Source: Iamia sp. SCSIO 61187 (GTDB taxonomy: Bacteria; Actinomycetota; Acidimicrobiia; Acidimicrobiales; Iamiaceae). From it: DNA of 64,000 nt. Both the position numbers and the translations under genes were made by a program. Of this stretch, positions 51,246-59,760 are shown in pieces. Numbering within the stretch: position 1 is the stretch's first letter; each line of letters opens with the position of its first letter. Where the stretch lies: assembly GCF_019443745.1 (NCBI RefSeq), contig NZ_CP050948.1:434001-498000 (forward strand). Reading direction: 5' to 3'. Under the pieces are notes generated by a model, which saw only the letters and a program-made list of their open reading frames with translations, had not been told where the DNA came from and did not search any database.

Positions 51246-52076
51246 ATGACCGCGAGCGAAGGCACCGTCGGGCTCGACAAGGGCACGAGGACGTCGGGAG
51301 GGGGGGCGGCCGCCGGTCCCGTCCTCCTCGACGTCGACGAGGTCGGCGTCCGCTTCGGTGGGGTCGTGGCCCTCGACGGGCTCACCTTCGCCGTCGAGAC
51401 CGGTCACATCTGCGCCCTGATCGGCCCCAACGGCGCCGGCAAGACGACGCTCTTCAACGTCATCAGCCGGCTGTACCCGGCCACCACCGGCCGGGTGACC
51501 TTCGACGGGCGCGACCTCCTGTCGGTCCCGCCCCACGGCATCGCCGAGGCGGGCATCGCCCGGACGTTCCAGAACGTCGCCCTGTTCCCGGGCCTGTCGG
51601 TGCTCGACAACGTCCGCGTCGGGGCCCACACCGAGGGCTCGGTCGGCTTCGTCCGGGGCCTGCTCGGCCTGGGCCGGGCCGAGAACAAGCGCCTCCAGGC
51701 CGACGCCATGGGCATCCTCGACCGGCTCGGCCTGGCCCACCTCGCCGGCCGGCCCGCCGCCGGGCTCCCCTTCGGGACGCTCAAGCGCATCGAGCTGGCC
51801 CGAGCCCTCGCCGCCCGCCCCCGCCTGCTGATGCTGGACGAGCCGGCCAACGGCCTCACCCACGGCGAGGTCGAGGAGCTGGCCGAGACCATCCGGGCCC
51901 TGCGCGACGAGATGGACCTCACCCTGCTGCTCGTCGAGCACCACATGTCGATGGTCATGTCCATCTCCGACCACATCGTCGTGCTCGACTTCGGACGCCG
52001 CATCGCCGAGGGCCCGCCCGAGGTCGTCCGCAACGACCCCAAGGTCATCGAGGCCTACCTCGGGACATCGGAATGA
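51246..52076 (+). CDS. livG: Branched-chain amino-acid-type ABC transporter ATPase LivG
   Basis: 276 residues from ATG 51246; GTG 51207 and ATG 51165 are upstream in-frame alternatives and the start is uncertain. Walker A GPNGAGKTT, signature variant LPFGTLKRIELARAL, Walker B LLMLDEPANGL, switch His in LLLVEHHMSMVMSI. HGIAEAGIARTFQNVALFPGLSV is typical of LivG. The canonical signature LSYGxQRRxE appears here as LPFGTLKRIE. First gene of a liv cluster. Confidence 0.9.
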   Translation: MTASEGTVGLDKGTRTSGGGAAAGPVLLDVDEVGVRFGGVVALDGLTFAVETGHICALIGPNGAGKTTLFNVISRLYPATTGRVTFDGRDLLSVPPHGIAEAGIARTFQNVALFPGLSVLDNVRVGAHTEGSVGFVRGLLGLGRAENKRLQADAMGILDRLGLAHLAGRPAAGLPFGTLKRIELARALAARPRLLMLDEPANGLTHGEVEELAETIRALRDEMDLTLLLVEHHMSMVMSISDHIVVLDFGRRIAEGPPEVVRNDPKVIEAYLGTSE

Positions 52077-52120
52077 GTGGATCTCGGCGCCGGAGCGCCC
52101 CGCCCGAAGGCTCGCCCGCT

Positions 52121-52167
52121 CTGCGGCGTCGAGCCCTTCAGGGTGGGGGGAGGGGACGGAGGACGTG
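52121..52167. repeat. Repeat copy in livG-livF spacer
   Basis: The stretch containing cttcagggtggggggagggg and ending ggaggacgtg resembles the spacer repeat at 53928-53975 and runs into the GTG start codon of livF. See the finding on liv spacers. Confidence 0.45.
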
Positions 52168-52872
52168 AGCGCGCTGCTCGAGCTCGAGGGCGTCACCGGG
52201 GGGTACGGGCCCGTCACCATCCTCCGCGGCATCGACCTGCGCGTCGATGAGGGCGAGGTCGTGGTGGTCCTGGGCGCCAACGGTGCCGGCAAGACCACGA
52301 CCCTCCGGGCCATCATCGGCGAGATCACCACCAAGGGCAGCGTCACCTTCTCGGGCTCGCCGCTGCCCCGCTCGCCCGAGAAGGTGGCCCGGGCCGGCAT
52401 CGCCCTCGTGCCCCAGGGCCGGGGGACCTTCGGCGACCTCACGACCGACGAGAACATGCGCCTCGGCGCGGTCCTGCGCTCGGACCGCGAGATCCGCAAG
52501 GACATCGACCGCTGGTACGAGGTGTTCCCCCGGCTCGGCGAGCGCCGCGACCAGGCGGCCGGGTCGATGAGCGGCGGCGAGCAGCAGATGCTGGCCATCG
52601 CCCGGGCCCTGATGCTGCGGCCCCACCTCCTGCTGCTCGACGAGCCCTCGCTGGGCCTGGCCCCCCTGATCACCCGCGACCTGTTCCAGCGGTTGGGCGA
52701 GCTCAACCGCGAGGAGGGCCTGACCATCCTCGTCGTCGAGCAGAACGCCAACCTGGCCCTCGACATCGGCCATCGCGGCTACGTGCTGGAGACGGGCCAG
52801 ATCGTCGCCGAGGGCCCGGCCGACCAGCTGCGCGACGACGACGCCATCCGCAAGGCGTACCTGGGGTTCTGA
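52165..52872 (+). CDS. livF: Branched-chain amino-acid-type ABC transporter ATPase LivF
   Basis: 235 residues, GTG start with ggagga upstream. Walker A GANGAGKTTTLRAI, signature MSGGEQQMLAIARAL, Walker B LLLLDEPSLGLAP, switch segment ILVVEQNANLALDIG. The length and FGDLTTDENMRLGAVL are typical of LivF. The livH start overlaps its stop (TGATG). Confidence 0.94.
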   Translation: MSALLELEGVTGGYGPVTILRGIDLRVDEGEVVVVLGANGAGKTTTLRAIIGEITTKGSVTFSGSPLPRSPEKVARAGIALVPQGRGTFGDLTTDENMRLGAVLRSDREIRKDIDRWYEVFPRLGERRDQAAGSMSGGEQQMLAIARALMLRPHLLLLDEPSLGLAPLITRDLFQRLGELNREEGLTILVVEQNANLALDIGHRGYVLETGQIVAEGPADQLRDDDAIRKAYLGF

Positions 52873-53834
52873 TGGACGTCGACCTCTTCCTCCGCTTCCT
52901 CCTCAACGGCATCGGCAACGGTGCGGTGTACGGCGCCATGGCCATGGCGCTCGTGCTGATCTTCCGGACCACCGGCCTGCTCAACCTGGCCCAGGGCGAG
53001 ATGGCCCTGTTCTCGACCTACATGGGCTGGGGCCTGACCGCCACCGGCATGACCTTCTTCGGGCTCCAGGTCCTGCCCGGCGACCTCCCGGTGGGTCTGG
53101 CCATCGCCATCTCGGTGCTGATCAGCGCCGCCCTCGGCGCCCTGATCGAGCGGGTCCTGATCCGTCCCGTCCACGGGCCCGACAAGTCGCCCCTCAACGT
53201 GCTGATCGTGATGCTGGGCCTCTTCCTGGGCCTCAACGCCCTGGCCCAGCTGGCCTTCAGCGACGACGCCGAACCCATGCCCAAGCCGTGGCCGTCGAAG
53301 CCCTCGGCCGGGTCGCCCACGGGCTCGAACCGCTACTGGCAGGTCGGGGACCTCCGCATCCAGTCCTCCACCGTGGCCCTCGTGATCATGCTGGCCATCG
53401 TGTGCTTCGGCCTCTACGTCCTCTTCCAGCGGACCAAGGTCGGGCTCAAGCTGCGGGCCGTCGCCTCCAACCCGGAGTCGGCCCGGCTCGTGGGCATCAA
53501 CTCGTCACGGATGCTGATGCTGGGCTGGGCCATGGCCGCCGGCCTGGGCGCCCTCGCCGGCTGCTTCGTCGCCGCCGACCGGGGCTCGGTCAACCCCGGT
53601 CTGATGGCCGTCGTGCTGGTCTACGCCTTCTCCGCCGCCGCCCTCGGCGGGTTCGACAGCCCCCTGGGCGCGGTGGTGGGCGGCATGGTGGTCGCCATCG
53701 CCGAGGCCATGACGGTCGGCTACGTGAAGTCGCTCTCCACCATCGAGCTGGTGGTGCCGTTCGCGCTGATCCTCCTCGTCCTGCTGGTGCGGCCCACCGG
53801 CCTCTTCGGCAAGAAGGTGGTGGAGAGGGTATGA
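52872..53834 (+). CDS. livH: Branched-chain amino-acid-type ABC transporter permease LivH
   Basis: 320 residues, about eight membrane helices. LLNGIGNGAVYGAMAMALVLI at the N-terminus is the LivH hallmark, followed by FRTTGLLNLAQGEMALFSTY. The EAA-like cytoplasmic loop is LRAVASNPESARLVGINSSR. It pairs with LivM to form the channel. The insert between helices (DAEPMPKPWPSKPSAGSPTG) is longer than in E. coli LivH. Confidence 0.93.
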   Translation: MDVDLFLRFLLNGIGNGAVYGAMAMALVLIFRTTGLLNLAQGEMALFSTYMGWGLTATGMTFFGLQVLPGDLPVGLAIAISVLISAALGALIERVLIRPVHGPDKSPLNVLIVMLGLFLGLNALAQLAFSDDAEPMPKPWPSKPSAGSPTGSNRYWQVGDLRIQSSTVALVIMLAIVCFGLYVLFQRTKVGLKLRAVASNPESARLVGINSSRMLMLGWAMAAGLGALAGCFVAADRGSVNPGLMAVVLVYAFSAAALGGFDSPLGAVVGGMVVAIAEAMTVGYVKSLSTIELVVPFALILLVLLVRPTGLFGKKVVERV

Positions 53835-54000
53835 GCATCGACGCAGTCGATACCTCCAGGGCGGTGGGTGGGGTCGGAGGACGTGTGTTTGAGTCTCGGC
53901 GAAGCCGAGCCCCTCAGCCCGGAGGACGGGTCGGCGCAGCCGACGCCCTCGGGGTGGCGGGCGGGGTCGGCGGACGTGGGTGGGGTCGGAGGACGTGGGT
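53835..54000. repeat. livH-livM spacer with direct and hairpin repeats
   Basis: Contains a 20-bp perfect direct repeat (gggtggggtcggaggacgtg at 53866-53885 and 53978-53997), an imperfect third copy near 53959-53978, hairpin ctcggc-gaa-gccgag (53895-53909) and palindrome tcggcgcagccga (53931-53943). The segment 53928-53975 recurs in inverted orientation at 55078-55126. No protein-coding frame is convincing. Confidence 0.6.
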
Positions 54001-55047
54001 ATGAAGCGCAGCCACCTCCGGATCGTCATCGGCATCCTGGCCGCGGCGGCGCTGCTGTACGCGCCGTACTACTTCCAGGCCCCCATGAACCAGACGCTGT
54101 CGCGGGCGATCTACTTCGCGGTGGCGGCCATGGGGCTCAACCTGCTCACCGGGTTCAACGGCCAGGTCTCGATCGGCCACGGCGCCTTCTTCGGCGTGGG
54201 CGCCTTCGCCACGGCGATCCTCATGGAGGACCACTCGTGGACCTTCGAGGCCACCATCCCGATCGCCGCCCTCGTCGCCGCCGCCCTCGGCGTGCTGGTG
54301 GGCATCCCCGCCCTGCGGGTGAAGGGGCTCTACCTCGCCCTCGTGACCCTGGGCCTGGCCGTGCTGTTCCCGCGCGTGGGCCAGAAGTACGTCACCGGCA
54401 GTGGTGGCGTGGCCATCGTGCGCCCGCCCCGGGACGGCTTCGACTCGCTGCTCACCTTCCTCGAGAACGACCAGTGGCACTACATCGAGTCGCTGCTGAT
54501 CGCCGCCGTGCTCTTCCTCGGGGCGTGGAACCTCAGCCGGTCGCGCATCGGCCGAGCGATGGTCGCCGTGCGCGACCAGGAGATCGCGGCCTCGACCGTC
54601 GGGGTGCACCTGGCCCGCATCAAGGTCGGCGCCTTCGCCCTGTCGGCCGCCTACGCCGGCATCGCCGGGTCGCTCTCGGTGATGGTCGACCGGGCCGCTG
54701 ACGCCACCGACCCGATCATCACCTTCCGGAACTCCATCGAGTTCCTGGTCGCCGTCGTGATCGGCGGCACCGCCACCATCAGCGGGCCGGCCGTGGGCGC
54801 CCTGATCCTCATCCTCCTGCGGGAGGAGACCGACGGGCTGATCGAGGGCAAGGAGGTGCTGTCGCCGGCGATCTTCGGTGGCGCCCTCATCGCCATGGTG
54901 TACGTCCTGCCCGGCGGTGTGGTCGGCGGTCTCCGCAAGCTCGCCGACCGGCTCCTGCCCCTCCGGGACGACCCGACCGCCCCCGTCGCGGCCGCGGCCC
55001 TCGAACGCGAGAGGGCAGCGGCCGATGCCACCGAGTCACCGCCGTGA
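54001..55047 (+). CDS. livM: Branched-chain amino-acid-type ABC transporter permease LivM
   Basis: 348 residues from ATG 54001. Nine or so membrane helices; FAVAAMGLNLLTGFNGQVSI followed by GHGAFFGVGAFATAILMEDH is the LivM signature. The cytoplasmic loop is AVRDQEIAASTVGVHLARIK. The C-terminal helix is followed by an Arg/Ala/Glu tail. It works with LivH, LivG and LivF. It follows a 166-bp repeat-rich spacer, so it may be transcribed less than livH. Confidence 0.93.
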   Translation: MKRSHLRIVIGILAAAALLYAPYYFQAPMNQTLSRAIYFAVAAMGLNLLTGFNGQVSIGHGAFFGVGAFATAILMEDHSWTFEATIPIAALVAAALGVLVGIPALRVKGLYLALVTLGLAVLFPRVGQKYVTGSGGVAIVRPPRDGFDSLLTFLENDQWHYIESLLIAAVLFLGAWNLSRSRIGRAMVAVRDQEIAASTVGVHLARIKVGAFALSAAYAGIAGSLSVMVDRAADATDPIITFRNSIEFLVAVVIGGTATISGPAVGALILILLREETDGLIEGKEVLSPAIFGGALIAMVYVLPGGVVGGLRKLADRLLPLRDDPTAPVAAAALERERAAADATESPP

Positions 55048-55077
55048 CCTCCTCGATGCTCCGACCGACCCCTCCTC

Positions 55078-55126
55078 GACCTCCGACCCCACCCGCCACC
55101 CTGAGCGAATCGGCTGCGCCGATGCC
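55078..55126 (-). repeat. Inverted copy of liv spacer repeat
   Basis: The complement reads ggcatcggcgcagccga then ctcagggtggcgggtggggtcgg, matching 53928-53975 at roughly 40 of 47 positions, in the opposite orientation. It lies in the livM-livK gap, just before the livK Shine-Dalgarno sequence. Confidence 0.6.
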
Positions 55127-55150
55127 GCCTGCCACCTACAAGGAGACCCC

Positions 55151-56530
55151 ATGAAGCGAACCCGGACCCGCGGACTGCTCGCCCTGCTCGCCGTGCTGAC
55201 GCTGCTCGCCGGCGCCTGCTCGAGCCGGGACGACGACGACAGCGGCGGCACGGGCGGTGGGGGAGGCGACGGCGAGACCGAGGAGGAGGTGGCCGACACC
55301 TACCACGTCGAGGACTGCACCTCCGACCCCACCGCCGAGATCGAGGGGGACACCCTGAAGGTCGTCTCGTCGTACCCGCAGTCGGGCCTGACCGGCGCCT
55401 TCGCCGAGATCGCTCGGGGCTGGGCGACCCGCTTCGACGAGGCCAACGCCAACGGCGGGGTCGACTTCGGCGGCACGACCGTCCAGATCGAGTACGAGGA
55501 CGCCGACGACGAGTACAACCCGCAGCAGACCGCCTCGAACATCGAGGAGCTGGTGGGTGCCGACGGCAACGGCGCCTTCGCCGTGTTCTCGGTGGTCGGC
55601 ACGGCCAACAACATCAACATCCGTGACTTCCTGGACGAGCGGTGCGTGCCCAACGTGTTCGCCGCCACCGGGTCGGTCGCCTGGGGCAACCCCGACTACC
55701 CGTGGCTGATCGGCTCGAGCCTGTCGCCGTACACGCTCGAGGCCCAGGCCTTCGCCGACTACCTGGAGGAGAACGATCCCGACGCCAAGGTCGGCATGCT
55801 CCGCCAGTCCGACGAGTTCGGGGCCACCTACGAGGAGGGCTTCCGCCAGGCCATCGAGGGCACCGACATCGAGCTGGTCGCCGTCGAGGAGTACCCCGTG
55901 GGCTCCGACCAGGTGGGCTCGCAGGTGACCTCGCTGGCCGCCAGCGGCGCCGACGCCTTCTTCAACGGCGGCACCCTGCTGGCCTGCCCCAACGCCCTCA
56001 CGGCCAAGCAGGCCGAGGGGTGGGAGGCCACCACCTGGGTGTCGGGCACCTGCATCTCCAAGACCCTGATGGGCATCGCCGGCGCCGCCGGGGCCGACGT
56101 CTTGAGCCTCACCAACCTCAAGGACCCGCTCAACCCGGAGTACGCCGAGGACCCGGCCATGACCGAGTTCTTCGCCGCCGTGCAGGAGTACCAGCCCAAC
56201 TTCAAGGGACGCGAGCTCGACCTGGAGAACGCGATCATCGCCTACGGGTACGCCCAGGCCGACCTGTTCATCCAGGCCCTGGAGGCGGCCGAGGCCCCGA
56301 CCCGGCTGGCGATGATGCAGTCGATCCGGAACCTCGACGGCATCACCACCCCGCTGGCCCACGAGGGCATCACCTTCACCACCTCCGGGACGGAGGACTC
56401 CTACATGGGTGAGTCGTTCGTGCTCGTCCAGTACGACGCCGCCGCGGCGCACTTCAACGAGATCAGCGACGTCATCGACTTCGAGGGCCAGACCGCCGAC
56501 CTGACCCCCGAGGAGCTGATCACCGCCTGA
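55151..56530 (+). CDS. livK: Branched-chain amino-acid-type substrate-binding lipoprotein LivK
   Basis: 459 residues; AGGAGA precedes the ATG. The signal peptide ends in the lipobox LAGAC (~Cys22), followed by a D/S/G-rich linker and a type I periplasmic-binding fold: LKVVSSYPQSGLTGAFAEIA, ANANGGVDFGGTTVQIEYED, and VGMLRQSDEFGATYEEGFR. It is larger than E. coli LivK, as in actinobacteria. Substrate could be an amino acid, amide or related small molecule; the family is broad. Followed by a perfect palindrome. Confidence 0.92.
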   Translation: MKRTRTRGLLALLAVLTLLAGACSSRDDDDSGGTGGGGGDGETEEEVADTYHVEDCTSDPTAEIEGDTLKVVSSYPQSGLTGAFAEIARGWATRFDEANANGGVDFGGTTVQIEYEDADDEYNPQQTASNIEELVGADGNGAFAVFSVVGTANNINIRDFLDERCVPNVFAATGSVAWGNPDYPWLIGSSLSPYTLEAQAFADYLEENDPDAKVGMLRQSDEFGATYEEGFRQAIEGTDIELVAVEEYPVGSDQVGSQVTSLAASGADAFFNGGTLLACPNALTAKQAEGWEATTWVSGTCISKTLMGIAGAAGADVLSLTNLKDPLNPEYAEDPAMTEFFAAVQEYQPNFKGRELDLENAIIAYGYAQADLFIQALEAAEAPTRLAMMQSIRNLDGITTPLAHEGITFTTSGTEDSYMGESFVLVQYDAAAAHFNEISDVIDFEGQTADLTPEELITA

Positions 56531-56536
56531 TCCCGC

Positions 56537-56569
56537 CGGACCACGAGGTGCCTGGCACCTCGTGGTCCG
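56537..56569. terminator. Perfect 16-bp palindrome between convergent livK and bioFD
   Basis: cggaccacgaggtgcc and ggcacctcgtggtccg around a single t. It is the most perfect member of the GGTGCC-N-GGCACC family, filling the 42-bp gap between the convergent stops. Bidirectional terminator likely. Confidence 0.7.
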
Positions 56570-56572
56570 CGT

Positions 56573-58393
56573 TCAGCGGATGCGTTCGGCGAGGGCCTCG
56601 ACGTCGGTCACGACGTCGAGGCCCTCTCGCGTCCGGAGCCAGGCGCGGTTGGCGACGTGGAGCGGGTCGCCGGCGTCGTAGCGGTTGAGGACGACCGTCG
56701 CGGGCCACCGGTCCGCGGCCATGGCCGCGACGACCAGGCGGATGCCGTTGATGGTGCCGAGCCCGGCGTCGGCGACGAGCACGACGTGGTCGGGGCCGAT
56801 CGCCCGCACCAGGGCGAGGCTGTCGCCGTCGTCGGCCGCCGGTGACGCCGCCCCGCCGGCCGTCTCCACCAGGCCCACGTCGACCCCGTCGGGCCAGGTG
56901 ACCTCGGCGGCCAGGTCGGCGACGGTGAGGCCGGGCCGGCCGAGGGCGGCGGCGGCCATGGGCGGGGCCATGGCCCGGGCGTAGCGCCGGTGGGCGGGGC
57001 AGACGTCCAGCGGGTCCTCGCCGGTGGCCGCGGCCAGCTCGTCGGCGTCGGAGGGGGTGGGGTCGTCGGGCTCGGCCGACTGGGCCGGCTTGCGGGCCGC
57101 CACCGTCCGCCCCTCGACCCGCAGGGCGGCCAGGAGGCGGGCGGCGACCCACGTCTTGCCCACCTCGGTCCCCGTCCCGAGCACCGCCACCAGGGTCGCC
57201 GGTCGGGACCCCGTCGCCGCCGCCCCGTCGCCGACCTCGGTGGCAGGTGTCGGATGTTCGTCCGACGGATGCCACCGCGATCGCAGGGGGGTGAGGGCGG
57301 CGAGCAGCCGGTCGACGTCGGCATCGGTGTGGGCGGCCGAGAAGGTGACGCGCAGGCGGGACGTGCCCTCGGGGACCGTGGGAGGGCGGATGGCCGGGAC
57401 CAGGAGGCCCTGGGCCAGGAGGTCCTCGGCGGTGGCGAGGGCGGCGTCCTCGGGGCCGAGCACCACGGGCACGATGGGCGACGGGTGGCCGGGGGCGAGC
57501 CGGTCGACGTGGGCCCGGAGCCGGGCCCGGAGGGCGTCGCCCTCGGGGCTGCGGACGACGCCCAGGGCGGCGTGGGCGGCGGCGGCGTCGGCCGGCGACA
57601 GGGCGGTGGTGAAGATGAAGGGGCGGGCCACGTTCACCAGCAGGTCCCGCACCGCGGTCGAGCAGGCCACGAACCCGCCCAGGGCGCCCAAGGCCTTCGA
57701 CAGCGTCCCGACCCGGACCAGCAGCAGGTCCGGGTGGGCGCCGGGGTCGAGGTCGGGGCCGAGCACGCCGTGGGCCTCGTCGAGGACGAGGGCGGCGCCG
57801 TGGCGGGCGCACAGGCCGGCGAGGGCATCGACGTCGGCGGCGTCTCCGTCCATGGAGAACACCGAGTCGGCCACGACCACGGTCGGGCGGTCGTCGGCGG
57901 CGAGGGCGGCGGCCAGGGCGTCGAGGTCGGCGTGGGGCACGACCGTGAGCTCACCCCGGGCCAGCCGGCAGCCGTCGACGATCGAGGCGTGGTTGAGGGC
58001 GTCGCTCAGGATGCGGGTGCCGGGGCCGGCCAGGGCGGTGAGGACGCCGACGTTGGCGGCGTAGCCGGTGGGGAAGACGAGGGCGGCCTCGGTGCCCTTC
58101 CACGCGGCCAGGTCGGCCTCGAGGTCGTGGTGCGGCGGGCGGGACCCGACGACGAGGCGGGACGCGGTGGCCCCGGCCCCCCAGCGGTCGAGGGCGGCGT
58201 GGGCGGCGGCCACCACGGCCGGGTGGGCCGAGAGCCCGAGGTAGTCGTTGGAGGCGAAGGACGTGACCCGGGAGCCGTCGGCCGTCGTGCCGATCGGGCC
58301 GTGGGCGTCGAGGGGGCGGACCCGGCGCCAGCGGCCGGCGGCGCGGATCTCGGCCAGCCGGGCGTCGACCCGGCCGGCCCACCCGTCAGCCAC
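56573..58393 (-). CDS. bioF-bioD: Fused 8-amino-7-oxononanoate synthase (BioF) and dethiobiotin synthetase (BioD)
   Basis: 606 residues, GTG start seven bases after the bioA stop. Residues ~1-372 are BioF: SFASNDYLGLSAHP, VFPTGYAANVGVL, SVFSMDGDAA, VLDEAHGVLG and PLP-lysine K233 in VGTLSKALGALGG. Residues ~400-606 are BioD: P-loop GTGTEVGKT (406-414), ARKPAQS, then LVETAGGAASP. A short Ala/Thr/Gly linker joins them. The fusion performs the first and third of the four late steps of biotin synthesis, with BioA (next gene) doing the second. bioB is not in the window. Both active sites look intact. Confidence 0.92.
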   Translation of the reverse strand: MADGWAGRVDARLAEIRAAGRWRRVRPLDAHGPIGTTADGSRVTSFASNDYLGLSAHPAVVAAAHAALDRWGAGATASRLVVGSRPPHHDLEADLAAWKGTEAALVFPTGYAANVGVLTALAGPGTRILSDALNHASIVDGCRLARGELTVVPHADLDALAAALAADDRPTVVVADSVFSMDGDAADVDALAGLCARHGAALVLDEAHGVLGPDLDPGAHPDLLLVRVGTLSKALGALGGFVACSTAVRDLLVNVARPFIFTTALSPADAAAAHAALGVVRSPEGDALRARLRAHVDRLAPGHPSPIVPVVLGPEDAALATAEDLLAQGLLVPAIRPPTVPEGTSRLRVTFSAAHTDADVDRLLAALTPLRSRWHPSDEHPTPATEVGDGAAATGSRPATLVAVLGTGTEVGKTWVAARLLAALRVEGRTVAARKPAQSAEPDDPTPSDADELAAATGEDPLDVCPAHRRYARAMAPPMAAAALGRPGLTVADLAAEVTWPDGVDVGLVETAGGAASPAADDGDSLALVRAIGPDHVVLVADAGLGTINGIRLVVAAMAADRWPATVVLNRYDAGDPLHVANRAWLRTREGLDVVTDVEALAERIR

Positions 58394-58399
58394 GGTCGC

Positions 58400-59692
58400 T
58401 CACCTGCAGACCTCCGCGACGGCGTCGGCGAGGGTGGCCACGATGCGGTCGATCTCGTCGGCGGTGCTGGTGAGGATGGGGACGGTCACCACCACGTCGC
58501 CCAGGGGGCGGATGAGGACGCCCCGGTCGACGCACCCGGCCGACACCCGCCGGCCCCAGCGCAGCCCGTCGGTCGGGGGGGCCAGCTCGATGCCGGCCAT
58601 GAGCCCGAGGCCCCGGACCTCGGCCACGCCGGGGAGCGGGGCCACGGCTGCGGCCAGCCCCGCGGCCAGCTGGTCGGCCCGGGCCCGGACGTTGGCCAGC
58701 ACGTCCCCCTCGTCGATGAGGGCGAGGTGGCGGGTGGCCACCGCGCAGGCGAGGGCGTTCCCGCTGTAGGAGTGGCCGTGGTACAGCGTCATCTCGGACA
58801 GGTCGGGGCCGTCGAAGGCGTGGAAGACCGGGCCCGAGGCGACGGTGGCGGCGAGGGGCAGGTAGCCGCCGGTGATGCCCTTGCCGACGACCATCAGGTT
58901 GGGGCGCACGCCGGCCTGCTCGCAGGCGAAGAGGGTCCCGGTGCGGCCGAAACCGGTGGCGACCTCGTCGGCGATCAGCAGCACGCCGTGGGCCCGGCAG
59001 GCGTCGGCCACGGCGCGCAGGTCCTCGGGTTCGTGGGTGCGGATGCCGGCCGCCCCCTGGACGAGGGGCTCGACGACCACCGCGGCCAGGCGGTCGGCCT
59101 GCTCGGCGATGAGGGCGACGGCCGCCTCCGCCGCGCCCGGCTGGTCGAGCCCCGGCGTCCGGAGGCACCCGAAGCGCAGGGGGTCGAACACGTCGGTCCC
59201 GAACCCGCCGTCTCCGACGGAGAGGGAGCCGATCGAGTCGCCGTGGTAGGCGCCGCCGAAGGCGAGGTAGGTGGTCCGGCCGGTGACCCCCTGGTTGGTC
59301 CACGACTGGAAGGCGATCTTGAGGGCCTGCTCGACGGCGGCGGCGCCGTCGGAGGCGAAGAGGAAGCGGGGGTCGTCGACCGGGACCCGCGGGGCCAGGG
59401 CCTCGGCCAGGGCGATGGCGGCCACGTTGCCGTTGCCCAGCAGGGTGGTGTGGGCGACCCGGTCGATCTGGTCCCGCAGGGCCTGGTCGAGCTCGGGCAC
59501 GCGGTGGCCGAGGGTCGTGACCCAGAGCGAGGAGATGGCGTCGAGGTAGCGGCGGCCCTCGACGTCGATGATCTCGCGCCCCTCGGCCCGCTCCACCACG
59601 ACGGGCCGGTTGTCGGCGTAGGTGGCCATCTGGGTGAAGCCGTGCCACACCACGGCAGCGTCGCGGGCGACCCATTCGTCGTGGGGGGACAC
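58400..59692 (-). CDS. bioA: Adenosylmethionine-8-amino-7-oxononanoate aminotransferase BioA
   Basis: 430 residues from the GTG (VSPHDEWVARDAAVVWHGFT). Class III aminotransferase motifs: DAISSLWVTTLGHRVPEL, the PLP region SDGAAAVEQALKIAFQ, AYHGDSIGSLSVG, LIADEVATGFGRTG and the PLP lysine in VVGKGITGGYLPLAAT. The N-terminal WHGFTQMATYAD and HGHSYSGNALAC are specific to BioA. It converts KAPA to DAPA using S-adenosylmethionine. A TACGGT -10-like box lies six bases before the GTG. Four 139-bp repeats lie further upstream. Confidence 0.96.
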   Translation of the reverse strand: MSPHDEWVARDAAVVWHGFTQMATYADNRPVVVERAEGREIIDVEGRRYLDAISSLWVTTLGHRVPELDQALRDQIDRVAHTTLLGNGNVAAIALAEALAPRVPVDDPRFLFASDGAAAVEQALKIAFQSWTNQGVTGRTTYLAFGGAYHGDSIGSLSVGDGGFGTDVFDPLRFGCLRTPGLDQPGAAEAAVALIAEQADRLAAVVVEPLVQGAAGIRTHEPEDLRAVADACRAHGVLLIADEVATGFGRTGTLFACEQAGVRPNLMVVGKGITGGYLPLAATVASGPVFHAFDGPDLSEMTLYHGHSYSGNALACAVATRHLALIDEGDVLANVRARADQLAAGLAAAVAPLPGVAEVRGLGLMAGIELAPPTDGLRWGRRVSAGCVDRGVLIRPLGDVVVTVPILTSTADEIDRIVATLADAVAEVCR

Positions 59693-59760
59693 GCCCGGAC
59701 CGTACCGACCCCCCGTTCCCCGCACGAAAGCGCGGCGCACCCCGGTGCGGGTGCCGCGCC

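Noticed and set aside
51246-56530. Urea transporter (UrtABCDE)
   Set aside because: Gene order, lack of urease genes and general LivK-type features give no reason to prefer urea; kept as branched-chain amino-acid-type with unknown substrate.
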